The notes under the pieces: generated by a model
The model's database searches: none
What the model was told of the DNA's origin: nothing
The model's input: only the letters and a program-made list of their open reading frames with translations
Position numbers and translations under genes: made by a program
Assembly: GCA_036897625.1 (NCBI GenBank)
Contig: JAYMTA010000052.1
Location: 1-51,130, forward strand
Source of the DNA: Pelargonium cotyledonis
Taxonomy: Eukaryota > Streptophyta > Magnoliopsida > Geraniales > Geraniaceae
Length of the DNA stretch: 51,130 nt
Reading direction: 5' to 3'
Part shown: positions 12,492-24,566 of the stretch, piece after piece
Position numbering within the stretch: position 1 is the stretch's first letter
Layout: every line of letters begins with the position of its first letter

Positions 12492-15407
12492 TCACACCAA
12501 TGTGTTGTCCTTAGTATCTGTTTCCAGTTTCAGCTGGAAAATGCATGTTCTTGTAGAATCTTTCTTATCTTGTGAAGATACTAAAGCTGCCATGGAATTC
12601 ACTTTGCAATACTCACCATTCCTTCTCTTGTCATCTCCATATTTATTACTGCTCTCCAGAGACCCATCTGAGGTTAGGATCAAAAGTTTCTTCCAGTTGC
12701 ACCAGATTCTCACCATTATATAAATCAGCACCAAGCATATCACTGTGGATGTAAAGACAATGGCTACTATGATTCCTGCAGCTGCAGTTTTTGACAGCCA
12801 CTTTCTCTGCTGACCCACTGATTTTGAACATGATACTAATGGTGGGCCACAGAGGTGGTCATTACCCAAGAAGGAGCTGAGTGGGAATCCTGAATAGGTT
12901 GATGGAATTTGACCTTGGAGATTGTTATTTGATAAGTTCAGATTGTGGAGGCTGGTCAGCTTTCCCAGTGAAGCAGAGACTTGGCCCTCAAGTTGGTTGG
13001 AAGAGAGGTTCAATCTCTCCAGCTTCATGAGGTTTCCTAGAGAAGATGGTATCTCACCAGAGAACTGGTTCTTGCTTAGATCCAAGATCACTTGTAGCTC
13101 AGTGAGTCTTCCCAGCTCGGATGGAATCGAACCTGTCAACGAGTTCTCCGAAAGCCTCAGCTCGAACAGCTTCTTACACTGCTGGATTGTTGTGGGAATA
13201 GAGCCTGAGAGGTTGTTTCTTTGCATATTGAGAACATTAAGAGAACCAAGGTTTCCAATCTCTTGTGGGATTTGACCTGACAGGTTGTTGCTGTAGAGTG
13301 AGAGCTTGAGGAGTCTTGAACAGTTTCCTAGCTCAGCAGGTACTGATCCATGGAAGGTGTTGGATGAGAGATCTAGCTCACCTAGCTCTTGTAGGCTTCC
13401 TAGCCATGGAGGCATGGTTCCTGACAACTGGTTGTTGTTCAACAGGAGGTGCTCTAGCTTCTTGCAGCTTGAAAGAGGAGGAGCTAGCTCCCCTGTCAGA
13501 TTGTTGAATGACAAGTCAAGAAAGTTGATATCTGTGAGTTGGCCTAGTTCGGAGGGAATGCTGCCGGAGAGATGATTGTGGGCAAGGCGGAGGCGGGTAA
13601 GGCTTCTTGAGGCTGCTAGTCCGGGAGGAATGGGGCCGGAGAAGGTGTTGTTTGTCAAGTCCAAGAGAGTCAGAGAAGTGGCACCAGAGAGGGGAGAGAT
13701 GGTTCCACTGAACTTGTTGTGAGAGAAGTTTATGATCTTGAGGTTCTTGAAATGGGAGAGAGATGTGGGAAGAGGGCCTTCAAGAGAGTTGTTGTAGAGA
13801 GAAATGGTGCTGAGTTGTAAAAGGTACCTAAAAGTGGGAGGCAATGGTCCTGAGAGCTTGTTATCAGCCAAGGCCAGGGACTGAAGCTTCCTGCAGTACC
13901 CCAAGCTTGGTGGGATTGGACCTGACAAATCATTCTGCCTCAGTTGGAGAAACACTAGGTTCTCGAGCTTCCCAATCGTCGATGGAATCATCCCCGTAAA
14001 ATGGTTCCCGAAGAAGTCGATTGCTGTCAAACTTGTGCAGTTTGTCAGCTCTCTCGGTATGCTTCCCGACATCTGGTTATCATAGAGGTATAATTCAGAT
14101 AACCTCTTCAGGTTTCCAATTTCAGCAGGAAGTTTACCTGTGAGCATGTTGTCGAACACGTAAAGACTTTCCAGGTTACTCATGTTGCCAAGCTGAGGTG
14201 GGAGAGAACCAGTGAAGCTGTTGTTGTTGAGCAAGAGATCTGTGAGGCTCTCAAGCTTGTCTAGGCTGGATGGTAGCTTCCCTCCAAAGTGGTTATCAGA
14301 GAGGTCCAGTTGTTTGAGAGAGGAACAATTCAGGATCTCCAAAGGGAACTCCCCTGACAGCTTATTCTGAGAGAGAAAAAGCTGTTGCAATCTTGAATCT
14401 GTGAAGCAGAAGTTGGTTGGGATGGTACCTGTCAAAGCATTACCAGACAGAACCAAGGATTCTAGGTTCTTTAACTGAGTGTTAACAAGGTTGATGGTTC
14501 CAGAGAGGTGATTATAAGACAAGTCTAGCTCCACCAGCTGAACCAGCTGGTTAAGCTCTGGAGGGATGCTTCCACTCAATCTGTTCCCAACCAAATTCAA
14601 GTAGTTGAGATTGGAAAGATGGCCCAACTCTGCAGGAACAGACCCAGAAAGGCTGTTGTTGGCCAAGTTGAGAATGCTCAGTGACTTGAGCAATCCCATT
14701 GAAGCAGGTATGTTTCTTTCAAGCTTGTTGTTTGATGCTGCAAAGACTTCAAGTTCTTGACAGCTACCAATCTCTTCTGGAATCGATCCGCTGAGACTGT
14801 TGTTCTGCAGGTCAAGAGTTTGTAGATGCTTCAGATTGCCAATCTCAGCTGGAATGGTTCCATTCAGTTGGCAATAGGAAGCAGCAAGCAGTGTCAAGTC
14901 ACTCAAGTTGCCAATACTTGGTGTGATTTCACCAGACAACAAGTTGTCACCAATTCTAAGAACTTGCAGCTTCTTCAAAAGACCTATCTCTGCAGGAATC
15001 TGACCAGACAGGTAATTTGAATATAGGAGAAGTATCCTCAGATTCTGAAGCTGTCCAATGGCTGGAGGAATGGAGCCAGTGAGAGAGTTTGAAGACAAAT
15101 CCAGTGTTTCAAGCGAAGCAAGGTTCCCGATTTCTTTTGAGATTGAACCCGAAAGACCAGAACTAGACAGGTTCAAACTCAAAATACGGGTTTGATCCTC
15201 TGAACATGTCACTCCACTCCAGCTGCACATGTTGGTTTGTAAAGACCAGTCATTGAGAACACCAGCAGAATCAACCAGTTCTGATTTTATTCTCAGAAGC
15301 CGGTCGGAATCTGCTGAAGTATCTCCAAGAGTGACAGCTAGAACAGCATAGAATATGACAAACAGCATAATACAAGACATCTGAATACCACCCATCTCAG
15401 AATGCAC
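12492..15407 (-). CDS. GSO1-like LRR receptor-like protein without kinase domain
   Basis: A single uninterrupted frame encodes 971 aa. In order: a signal peptide (hydrophobic core around residues 11-27); an N-cap with CSWSGVTC near residue 62; about 30 plant-type 24-residue LRRs (pattern LxxLxLxxNxLxGxIPxxLGNL) with many N-glycosylation sites; a C-cap (FLGNDHLCGPPLVSC); a transmembrane helix at about 873-898; and a cytoplasmic tail of about 73 residues ending in a clean stop. The ectodomain resembles the GSO1/GSO2 receptor kinases, which perceive CIF peptides in barrier formation, and related LRR-XI receptors. Those carry a kinase of about 300 residues after the juxtamembrane part; here there is none, and no kinase remnant lies downstream. 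It may be a genuine receptor-like protein acting with a co-receptor, or an old truncation. Start may be Met1, Met5 or Met10. The ligand is unknown. Confidence 0.93.
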   Translation of the reverse strand: MHSEMGGIQMSCIMLFVIFYAVLAVTLGDTSADSDRLLRIKSELVDSAGVLNDWSLQTNMCSWSGVTCSEDQTRILSLNLSSSGLSGSISKEIGNLASLETLDLSSNSLTGSIPPAIGQLQNLRILLLYSNYLSGQIPAEIGLLKKLQVLRIGDNLLSGEITPSIGNLSDLTLLAASYCQLNGTIPAEIGNLKHLQTLDLQNNSLSGSIPEEIGSCQELEVFAASNNKLERNIPASMGLLKSLSILNLANNSLSGSVPAELGHLSNLNYLNLVGNRLSGSIPPELNQLVQLVELDLSYNHLSGTINLVNTQLKNLESLVLSGNALTGTIPTNFCFTDSRLQQLFLSQNKLSGEFPLEILNCSSLKQLDLSDNHFGGKLPSSLDKLESLTDLLLNNNSFTGSLPPQLGNMSNLESLYVFDNMLTGKLPAEIGNLKRLSELYLYDNQMSGSIPRELTNCTSLTAIDFFGNHFTGMIPSTIGKLENLVFLQLRQNDLSGPIPPSLGYCRKLQSLALADNKLSGPLPPTFRYLLQLSTISLYNNSLEGPLPTSLSHFKNLKIINFSHNKFSGTISPLSGATSLTLLDLTNNTFSGPIPPGLAASRSLTRLRLAHNHLSGSIPSELGQLTDINFLDLSFNNLTGELAPPLSSCKKLEHLLLNNNQLSGTMPPWLGSLQELGELDLSSNTFHGSVPAELGNCSRLLKLSLYSNNLSGQIPQEIGNLGSLNVLNMQRNNLSGSIPTTIQQCKKLFELRLSENSLTGSIPSELGRLTELQVILDLSKNQFSGEIPSSLGNLMKLERLNLSSNQLEGQVSASLGKLTSLHNLNLSNNNLQGQIPSTYSGFPLSSFLGNDHLCGPPLVSCSKSVGQQRKWLSKTAAAGIIVAIVFTSTVICLVLIYIMVRIWCNWKKLLILTSDGSLESSNKYGDDKRRNGEYCKVNSMAALVSSQDKKDSTRTCIFQLKLETDTKDNTLV

Positions 15408-18400
15408 GATTGAGATTAATAACGAATCCTGGTATAGTAAACCCGATCATGAAGATTCAGTGTCACCTTCATGAAAGCTTGATTCCATCAGAAAGGAAGG
15501 CAAGAAAACAAGAAAAGGAAGAGCAAGCTATAAAGATTCAGCTGAACAGAATGGAACAGAAAACAAGGAGGGAATATGGAAGGTATAGAAGCTGAAAGTA
15601 GCTGGGATGATGGATCTAGTGAAGTAGGTTTACCAAACCAGTTCTTATGAAAAGTTGAAACCAAGTATAATTATTCTTTAACCACTACCAATTATCTTAA
15701 AGAGACTAGCCGTATCTTTAGCCTTTTTCAGTTTCTGCTAAAAGCAATGTTGTTTTTTTCTGCTTTCTCCTCAATGCAATTATAGAATTTAGTAGCATGT
15801 TTTAGTAGCTTGTGAGATGGGTAAGTTTATGGAGATAAGATAGTATGATGGGTACATATTGCTGAAAGCAAAAAAAAAAAAAAAAAAAGTTATGGGTGAG
15901 ACTCACTAGTGCTTTCAAGAAGTGGGGCTCTGTCTAGGCTCTACTTTGGTGTTCAGTTTAGGTTGGACTCTGAAAATTATTCACAAAATCTCTCATCATG
16001 CTGAGAAATAGCATGAATTCATTTCCAAAAGATTAAGTACAGCTTGACTTTCAAAAGAGATTTTGTCAACCATTGTAAACTTCTGACTATTGTCAACTAT
16101 ATAGGTATAAACCCATTAAGTTATTGAAAGTATAGGATGGTCATGACACAGTGAAAGATTCATGCATCTCACTGAATACTTGATGCAGCTCAATCATCCA
16201 TTTGCAAGATGCAAACAATAAACCCAAAAGACAGAAACAAGAGCAAAATATCAGTAAATACTTGTCATTTTGAATACTATTTTTTATAAAGAAAAGAAAA
16301 TGAAATCCCATCTCCATCAACCTAAACCACACCTAATACCAATTTAATTACCAGAAGAAAACAGGAGAAAGAAGAGACCAAAACCACCACACTACAAAAA
16401 TTCTTAGTATAGCAACTTTCTTATAAATAATATTGACACCCATAACAAGGGGCAATGCCATGTGAACTTTTGGTGTAACACATTCAGAAGATGCTTCATT
16501 GGCAGAATTAGGTTTAATAAAACTTAACCCACAGTCCACAGAAACAGATAATAAAAGTATTGCCTCAGAATAATTTTTGAATATTCCTATCAATATAACT
16601 CCAAATATAACAGGACAAAGGAGTGCACATCACAACTTAGTTATTTCATTTTAGCTGATAAAAACATGTATTCACTTTGCTTTCAATGGTGCTATCACAT
16701 ACTTCACCTTTGCTTGGTTTCTCATGATTTTAACAGAGACAACTAATATATTCCCAAGCAGGCCTAACTATGGAAATAAAATTGCAGACAAGGAAACATA
16801 GTGGCTTACCTGGACCATATGTTACCCAAGTGCTCTTGGTTTACCTCAAAACCAAGTCAGAAACATCTTCAAGTAAGAGAACCTGCATGCTAGAGATCCA
16901 TACGATATGATCTTCCATTCTCACACGCAATCATTTTTTATTCGTCAAAAGACAAATAATTTTCCAGTTGACAAACTCGCTTAGTAAGAATTCTTTATCT
17001 TGTATAAAATTCATTTCTCACATCACATTCCTATCGGAAAATGGAATGTTTATGGGAGTTTCCAAGATTCTACCTAATCTGAGCTTAAACTTGAAGGAAG
17101 AGGAGTGTTACTACAAGACAGTACCTACTATGGCATTTTGGAGGAAATGATAGCATAGTTGAGCTTAAAATATTTCACCACATCAAGAAACAAACATGGG
17201 CAACATATAGAAGAAACAAACAGCCAAAGTAGAAGGTGCATTATTGATGTTGAAGATAATAATAAGAAACCAGCTAAATACACAGATGAATTTTCAAGGG
17301 AAATGGTTCCAACTGCCATAAATTATGTGCATATCTATCTATTTCAAACAACTGAATAGTTATTAGATATTACATGCATGATTGAAGAATTCTATGAAGA
17401 TGTTTTTAGAAGTGGGTATTTAATTTCAACTTCAAAATATGTTTCTTGATATGCTTGTCTAAATTCTACTTGTCACTTCAAACTAATTCTAGAAACCATT
17501 CAAGTGAACCTTTTGTTTGCTTCATACAATAAGCATCTATATCATCAGGAAATTGATGTTGACTTTGATTTGTTCATGTGGGCTCTAATCTAATTGAAAA
17601 TATTTATCTTGTTGAAAGTATTAGTCCCCACCACAAAATCATATAAATATTCATCAGTGTTAATCTATCAATTGATTGGCCATGATCTCACCATTTTTTG
17701 TATAAAATATGTTGACTTTAGTTTACTAATTTGGCCCTAATCTTTTAACTTTTCATAACAAACTGTTTTTAAATACTTCTAAAAGCCTTTGACTACCAAA
17801 AAGGAGTATAAGATGAGAGGTTCCTAAAGGTTCCAAACTCTAAGTCAATTATCCACTAACTTCATCATTCCTAAACCAATTGACTAATGAATGATACTAC
17901 ATGGTTACTCATAATAATTAAGTTGGTGATTAGGATTAATAAAGTGTTTAGTTCTACAATAATTCAGCTTCAGGGAATTTAAAACACTGAGAAAACCTTC
18001 TATATCACTCTAGAGTCTAGACCTAGATTAAAGCCCATATTAGTGCATTTAATCAGTTAGATTAGCATCAGAATACTTTCTATGAGCCAAACATGATCCC
18101 AAAAGTTTTTTTTTTTTTAACAAGTCTACTGTTTCATTAACATCTCCAGCACTATTATAGGCTCAGAAGTATCAAAACTGCACAAACAAAAAGGCAATGA
18201 TCTCTATGAGACTGCTGTTTGCACGAATAAATAATCGGTAAAATTTTTACATAACTATATCTGAATGAGTTGATGAAAAAAGTGAAATATGGTAAAGATC
18301 AGCAGTCTGTCATTGTTTCATCACTTTAAATTTGGCCGAAATAAAATAAGCTATCAAAGATAACAATTATTGTACAAGCAATGTTGGATATACTTTCAAG

Positions 18401-18660
18401 AATTCTGATAACAAGGTCAGATGATGCTGCCAGACGCAAACCTGTCCATGGCAGAACAGCATTCCACAGAGAATCTGCTCTGGCATTCAGAATTGCTGTT
18501 CATTGAATGCAAGTCGAATGCTTGGATGTTCAGACTTCCACCAAAGCAGAACAAAAAAAGTCTGATCCACTGGAATTATTCAAGTTCTTGAATTAAGTCT
18601 AGATGCAGTTCTTTTCCTCTATAGAGTGAGATGAGAGTTACACTGAGCCCTTCATGATTT
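15408..18660. other. 3.25-kb spacer: LRR promoter side and 3' side of next gene
   Basis: No frame here looks like a conserved protein; the short frames are scattered and of biased composition. The part nearest 15408 should hold the LRR gene promoter and leader. A poly(A) tract lies at about 15870-15888 and a poly(T) run at about 18106-18118. The last few hundred bases before 18660 are probably 3' UTR of the minus-strand membrane protein. I see no inverted-repeat element or RNA gene. Confidence 0.5.
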
Positions 18661-21600
18661 TCATGCTTCACGTTCAGTCATGGCAGCAGAAGGGATGAAC
18701 CTCATGAGGAAGCTCGAGAGTGACCAAATGCAAATAACACCTAGGCATTTGAGGACACTAAGGAGTGTGCCCAAAGACTTGTTTATTGCCAAGTTATGTG
18801 CTGTCATCTCTGCTCCTATCGCCCTGAATGACAGGGCCGTCACCAATTGCGCTGCCCTATTCAGTTGGTGCAACCTATAAACCTGCCAATTGAAGAAAAA
18901 TTATATGTTTTATAAGAATCAAACGGTTAATTGAGCTAAAGATTCAGATCACTCTCACATTTCTGTTGTAGTGATTCCAAATGAAGCAGTAATAAAAATT
19001 ATTGAATAAAACATACTACTAAAAGGATAAATTTAGTTTTTCAACTATCCATTACAAACAGAGATGTCCAACACAGTTGATAGGAATTAAATCATAAGTA
19101 TCCTTACTTGAAAGATAACTGGAATGACAGGTAATGATGGTGACTTCTTATATCTCGCATACTGCTCGAATGCAAACTGGACGACTATACCAACTAAGTA
19201 TGGAGCAAGCGTGGCAGAAGCAGCAGGGCCAGTCCATGGCCACACCAACCCCATTGTTACCATAGGAATAGTAAGATTTAGCGCCAAAACAGTAACAGAA
19301 GAAATTCTCTGTCCCAACTGAGGAGCTTTAGCTCTATTACTTATTGCACAAGATTCTTGCTCAGTGGACCTCCTCAAATGGTCTATTAGGAGAAGATAAA
19401 TCGCAACACCACCATAGAAAAGAGCTTCCGTGAAGAACAATATGAGAAAATCTGCAGATAGGGCAGTTGATTCAAATACACAATGTATCAAACATGTAAG
19501 CTAGCAAGTATGATGTATCAAACAAGAGTGCCTAAAGGCATGACAAAGTTTAGGTTTTCAGAATCCCTAGTCAGGGCCCAACTGCAGATACATCTTCTGT
19601 CAGCCACCAATACCTTCATTCTATCTTCCATCATCCTTTTTCCAGTGATATTCTACCCTTCCTGCCTACTTCTCGTTATACCAGCAGTACCATAAGCTCA
19701 GTTATATGCTCTCTGTTCTATCATCTTGCAAAATCGTCACCATTTCTTTAACAATGGATACATAATCTAGTTATCCCAGGGCACCATATCCAAATAATAC
19801 TGAACACTTTGATATATCTTCATCAGAACTTAATACCTCTAAAAATATAATTGCAAGATCAATTAAGTCATCATGCCAGACGAAAGTAATGATATCGAGG
19901 TTTGGATATTTTTGGCTGAAGGACAAGGAACAGGAGTATCACCTGTAACTATCTATCGCGTATTCTACCAACTCAGGTTCAATAGTTCATCCAAAGCCTA
20001 GTGAAGTCATGACAGTCCTCACTTGAAACCAATAACAATGTTAGTGCAGCATGGACTGAATACAACTAGTTATTCTTATAAAGAATATATCTTTACAAGA
20101 AAATTAAATAATTCAACACCCTCCCAACACCCTCACCAGTCACCACCTTCCATTCATAAAGTGTATTCTTTCATTCTCTTTGGTTGTTTATGCAAAGCAG
20201 AAGTCACACACAAAGAAAAAACTAAAGATGCACAGTTACATATCAATAGCTCTACAACAATATCATAAAATGACAGAAAAAAAGGTAGCAAGAAAGTGAA
20301 ATGTACCTGTCACCAAAGAGTCCTCGAATATAGTTGATATAATGCTGCGCAAATAGAGTGAAGGGAATATGAAAGAAGCTACTAGAACAGCAGGGCCAAT
20401 GAACCAAAGCAGGTCATTCTCATTCCTTTTGGGATGGGATATTAAGATTTCATCATCCCTTTTATATGGATGACTATAAAAAGATAGTAAACCTGGTTTT
20501 CCATTAGTGCCCTCAAAATGAACATATGCACTACTAGTAGGAGAAAAATCCTCAACATTATAATCATCATTTTCTTCCTCTAAATCATCTAGTTCAAGGT
20601 CATTGTATTTTGATTGATCCTCATCCTTAGTAGCAAAAGGAACAAACTGCCTCCTCATAAATCTTCCCTTTAGCTTTAGGACTTCACATATGGAGTGGTG
20701 TGACTTGGCTACACAACATAACAAATGAAAAACATCAAATACAGAGATATTAGAGCAGTAGTAGCCAGTTTTTAAACTGGAAAAGTACTATACAGAAGTT
20801 GAATACTTTGAATAGTCATGAAAAAATATAGCTATAATAATCAAAGAGTCCAGAGGCCCCATATTACTGCTGTTTGTAACAAAATAACTTAATTAGTGCT
20901 TCAGAGATAAATCGAATTTTGAGCTCACTAAATCACACCGTATACATATTTTTCTAACTTTAGGATATATCCAACAAGTTAAAAAAGCTACCTTTTTCAA
21001 TACTAAGGTGCTGAACATCATAATGCTGTCTGTTATACAGTCCTCGTGATAAGGTCAGCTGGAAATCAGAGGATAAGAGTTACACAAGTGGAAGGTAAAA
21101 TGGAGGTCAAAAAGGGACAAATCTTCACATTCCAGAATAAGTTTAGAATTGAATAGCAAGAAAACACATTAAAAAGATTCATGCTGAACCTAGATTAATA
21201 GTATAGTAAATATGGACTCACTCGCACGATAAGGCGCATTATACTTGGGGATAAACCATAAAACCAATATGCATGACACTAAGCTATTCAAGCTTGGTAA
21301 GAGATGCAACCAATGTTTTATCATTCATAATTTGCATAAAATAAGAGAGCCAGTGAAGTGCAATATACAAGATACTCTAGCATCTTGAACCAACAACACA
21401 AGTAAAAGGTCGAATAATGAACACACTTCTTATCAGTTAATAACCATAACCCGATCAGCATTCTTCTCCATAAGAGTTGTTGTATAAGTTGCATGTACAT
21501 GAAATATTTATTTCAAATACTTCCTACAGTCTATTGGAACAATTTCAAGGTGGCTCCAAAGAAAATGGTTTAATTTCTGACAATGATAGAACAAGAACTT

Positions 21601-22896
21601 GAATTGATAATGACAGGAACTAGATAACAAGTATGTGAGAGGATGAATATATCTGATTTTAAACACACTAACAAGTAACAAGTCAAAGAATGTCAAGAAT
21701 CTCTCTTAAGAGTTAAGACCATGGGCTCCTGCCATGCCAACAACAATGCCACTTGTCAGTAAAGGTGTTTAACCTTTGTAGAAGGACAACTTCCAGCACA
21801 TCTTAATTCTAGAAGCTCAATAACTCAAGAAAACCTCAGCAATTTGGACGTCTCTATGAAACAACCTATTTCCAATTAACTCAGGTTTCTGGGCAAAGTA
21901 CCAATAACATCTTGCTTGACAAATGTAGAGGTTTCCCAAAAACAAATTCTACAAGGTAATGTTTGCCCTCCAGTTCATAATCACCATGTATAGTTTACAT
22001 TCCAACAACTCAAAAAAGGTCATGGCCAAAACTAAGAGTGATATCTGTATGTAGCTATTCCTTTTCATCAAAGGTTCTCCAACCATTTTACATAGCCATA
22101 GAGCTCCACACTGGCACAAGTCCACTTGTTAATGACCTGAATCCACCCCCAAAAATGCTAGCACTCACCATTAGATGACAACAAGGCTCCTTCACTCAAC
22201 TTAAATGCCCTATAAAAGGATTCCGATTTCACCCTTCGTGGTAACCCTCCAGGCTCCAGGTCACTTATGATCTCTTTTTTATTTTTGTTGCCATCAATAG
22301 AAATATCTGTCATCTATGTTCTATAGTGGATCTTGTAAGTTATTGCATGTCATCATGAAACCCGGTTTCTTTCATTTAACTTCTCCTTTCAATCTCAAGA
22401 CGTAGGCCGTTGCCAAGTTGGTCCAATCAAAGTAGATTTCTACATCATTATGGGTTTGTGCTTCATAAATTAGTTTCAATTACAACATCTGGGGGAGGTT
22501 TCCCCATCCATCCAGAGATAATCAGAGCACATCCAGGGCACAACACTGATGTTCTTATTAAAATGACGGATAGAAAACAAATGAATTCTAGAAAATGGAA
22601 GGGGCAAGATTGAGCACAAACACATGACCACATATAATGTAGGTCACAAACATAAACCTAGGTAGATTATAGGGATAATATTCAAGTAAGCATTAAGATA
22701 CATCAAAAACAGATTTTTGAAGACAACCCAAACAAGCAGTACTTCACACAGAACTAATGACAAACACTTTGAAGGCAACTCCACAGAAAAAGTACTGAAA
22801 CGTACATACCTGGGGAAAACGTCTCTTAGGTCGAAAAGGGGAAGAAATGGAAGTCGCGGCACAAGAGAATGGAGCTGAACCTATATCGATCATCAT
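18661..22896 (-). CDS. Uncharacterised plastid-targeted five-span membrane protein
   Basis: Coding exons in transcript order: 22896-22810, 21058-20992, 20708-20307, 19451-19108, 18882-18661. All junctions are GT-AG and in frame, giving 373 aa. The first ~50 residues are rich in Ser, Ala, Arg and Pro, as in chloroplast transit peptides. An acidic linker (about 77-100) follows, then predicted membrane helices at about 147-168, 187-208, 235-257, 264-282 and 338-362. A MGLVWPWTGPAASATLAPYL segment and a VYRLHQLNRAAQLVTALSF segment look strongly constrained. I do not recognise a named family; it reads like a conserved plant membrane protein of unknown function. No catalytic motif is seen. The ATG is the first of two consecutive Met codons; the longer upstream frame has no other ATG. 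Topology and localisation are inference. Confidence 0.82.
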
Positions 22897-23321
22897 TCCT
22901 CCTTTCAATAACGAAAGAAACCGGGCCAATCTGCTGTCAGGTCAACGACGGGATGTGCAGTTGGTGGATTTTAACGCAAATCCATTTGCTTTAGAGAGAG
23001 TTTGGGGACACGCTTTTGAGAAATTTTCGAGGGAAAAGGTGAGAAAGTGGTGGGAAAATGAAACAACGCGAAGACTCGGAAGTGTGAGCTAATGGAGTTG
23101 GGGTAGGGAGAGAGAGAGAGGAGTGAACCAGGAAAGCTTTGTAGCTTGGTTGGTTGGAAATTGGAATGTGTATTTATTTGAATATTGGCAGAGGAACTAG
23201 CAATCTAGCATGTTCATAAAATATCATAAAGCTAAGGGTTGGTGTAATGTATGCTAGCTTATTTGGCAACAATACTTCCTCCTTCAATTACATGCCATCT
23301 AGGATATAAAACTAAAGTCCT

Positions 23322-24045
23322 ATGGTGTTGCATTCGGATCGTACTACATTTTTAAGGAACTCTCGGGACTCTTCTCTCTTCTCAGTTACTATAAAAGACA
23401 GTGGTACTGTTGATTTGTTAGGGTTTTCTACTCAAACATTTGACCTTATTAGTCCAGCTCCCTCTTCCCAACTTTCTCTGAGAAAACCCATTTGGATCCA
23501 ACACAACCTCTCCACCACGTCCTCTCATAATGTTCGACTTGCATCAAATCATAAATGTGGATGTTTTTGGGTTTCTTTCTGTAGATTGTTTAAGCCCAAA
23601 CATAGTAAACACTATTGCAGCTCCTGCTTCCATTATACTAGACTTCTTTGTTTAATCTCATGTAGTTCTGGATGGTACCCGTGAAGCCACCATTTCAGAA
23701 CTGTGCATCTCGTGCAACCTCCTCATGTATGTGAATGCTTTACGTCTCCTCGTCGTTCTCTGTCGAGCTCTTGAAACCGAGACACACCCTCTAACGGCAA
23801 CTTCGCGTCATGTTCATGTACGCACTTCGACTCTGTGCCATGCACACGTAAACGAATCATCTCCGACTTCCTCGGCTAATGCTCTTTGGAACTTCTATAA
23901 GAATACTAGTTTGAGAGCTCGGGGATATGAGTTGGAGGTCGTCCAGAGGCTTCATAAGATTGAAGCCGACTCTGCTTATGTGATTGTCAATCATTACCCC
24001 ATTAGTTTAACAGTTCTCTACAAACTGGTCGGCTCGAGTAGATGA
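23322..24045 (+). pseudogene. Interrupted coding-like stretch, family not recognised
   Basis: Two open frames in different phases follow each other: 120 aa at 23322-23684 and 106 aa at 23725-24045. They have higher GC and more balanced codon use than surrounding spacer DNA. The second has a plausible protein-like end (residues ARGYELEVVQRLHKIEADSA). It is followed by a T-rich 3' tail and an aataaa signal at about 24162. The pattern fits a decayed gene or retroposed copy. I do not recognise a family, and a LINE tail or captured sequence cannot be excluded. Confidence 0.3.
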
Positions 24046-24180
24046 GACAATTTTTAAGTTTAATAGCTTTAGTTTTCATCTTCTTTTTAGTTTGAGTGTC
24101 ATTGTATCTTCTTCCATTTTCTTCGGGGAAATTTGTACTCTGTTTGCCGTTTTGGTTTTTAATAAAGGTATTGTTTAACC

Positions 24181-24310
24181 ACTAAGGGTGGGGCAGTTGG
24201 TTAATCCAGCTGTGTGAGTAGGAGAAGGTCTCATGTTCAATCCCCACTCAACACATCCTTGGAGGTGATGGCGGTGGTGTAAGAGACCACTTTGGTGCGA
24301 TACAATTTAA
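24181..24310 (+). mobile_element. tRNA-related SINE-like element
   Basis: The block opens with a tRNA-like head: gggtggggcagttggttaat resembles a pol III A box, and catgttcaatcccc a B box, about 40 bp apart. The rest (cactcaacacatcc, then ggtggtgtaagagaccactt tggtgcg) is shared almost base for base with the element at 33435-33574 in MOS1. Degenerate ttaacc..actaa words lie at both edges and may be an eroded target duplication. Classification as a SINE rests on the box-like motifs plus the second, poly(A)-tailed copy. Confidence 0.6.
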
Positions 24311-24566
24311 CCGTACTAATGACTATTATAATCAATTTCAAGATGAAAACAAAAACATTTCTATTGATGCTGACTTCTTGCATATAGCATGACATTCAGA
24401 GCTCCCATACAACCCAGGCGGTCCCCTATAGAGTTTATCGTTTTCTCAGTGTACATTCACATAACTGAGCCAGCAACCTAAAAGAATAAACGAATCATGA
24501 TTGTCACAAGGCATCAATACTATTCTACAACACCGAACATTCTATGTAGTTTTATCCAAAATCTAA

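Larger units (their letters stand above)
22897..24566. other. Spacer with a broken coding-like stretch and a SINE
   Basis: The first 300 bp hold the probable leader and promoter of the minus-strand plastid protein gene, with a GA-rich run at about 23107-23122. A coding-like but interrupted stretch (23322-24045) and a SINE-like block (about 24181-24310) follow and are listed separately. The last 250 bp lead into the 3' end of the apyrase gene. Confidence 0.5.

Noticed and set aside
13306-13575. Plus-strand open frames across the LRR receptor gene
   Set aside because: They are antisense shadows of the regular 72-bp LRR periodicity and have no plausible product.
16141-17359. Small frames in the 15.4-18.7 kb spacer as genes
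   Set aside because: All are 60-80 codons, of spacer-like composition, without coherent splice partners or recognisable motifs.
24185-24245. A functional tRNA gene
   Set aside because: The box-like words are there, but there is no cloverleaf with a proper acceptor stem. The downstream body is shared with a poly(A)-tailed insert, which fits a SINE.
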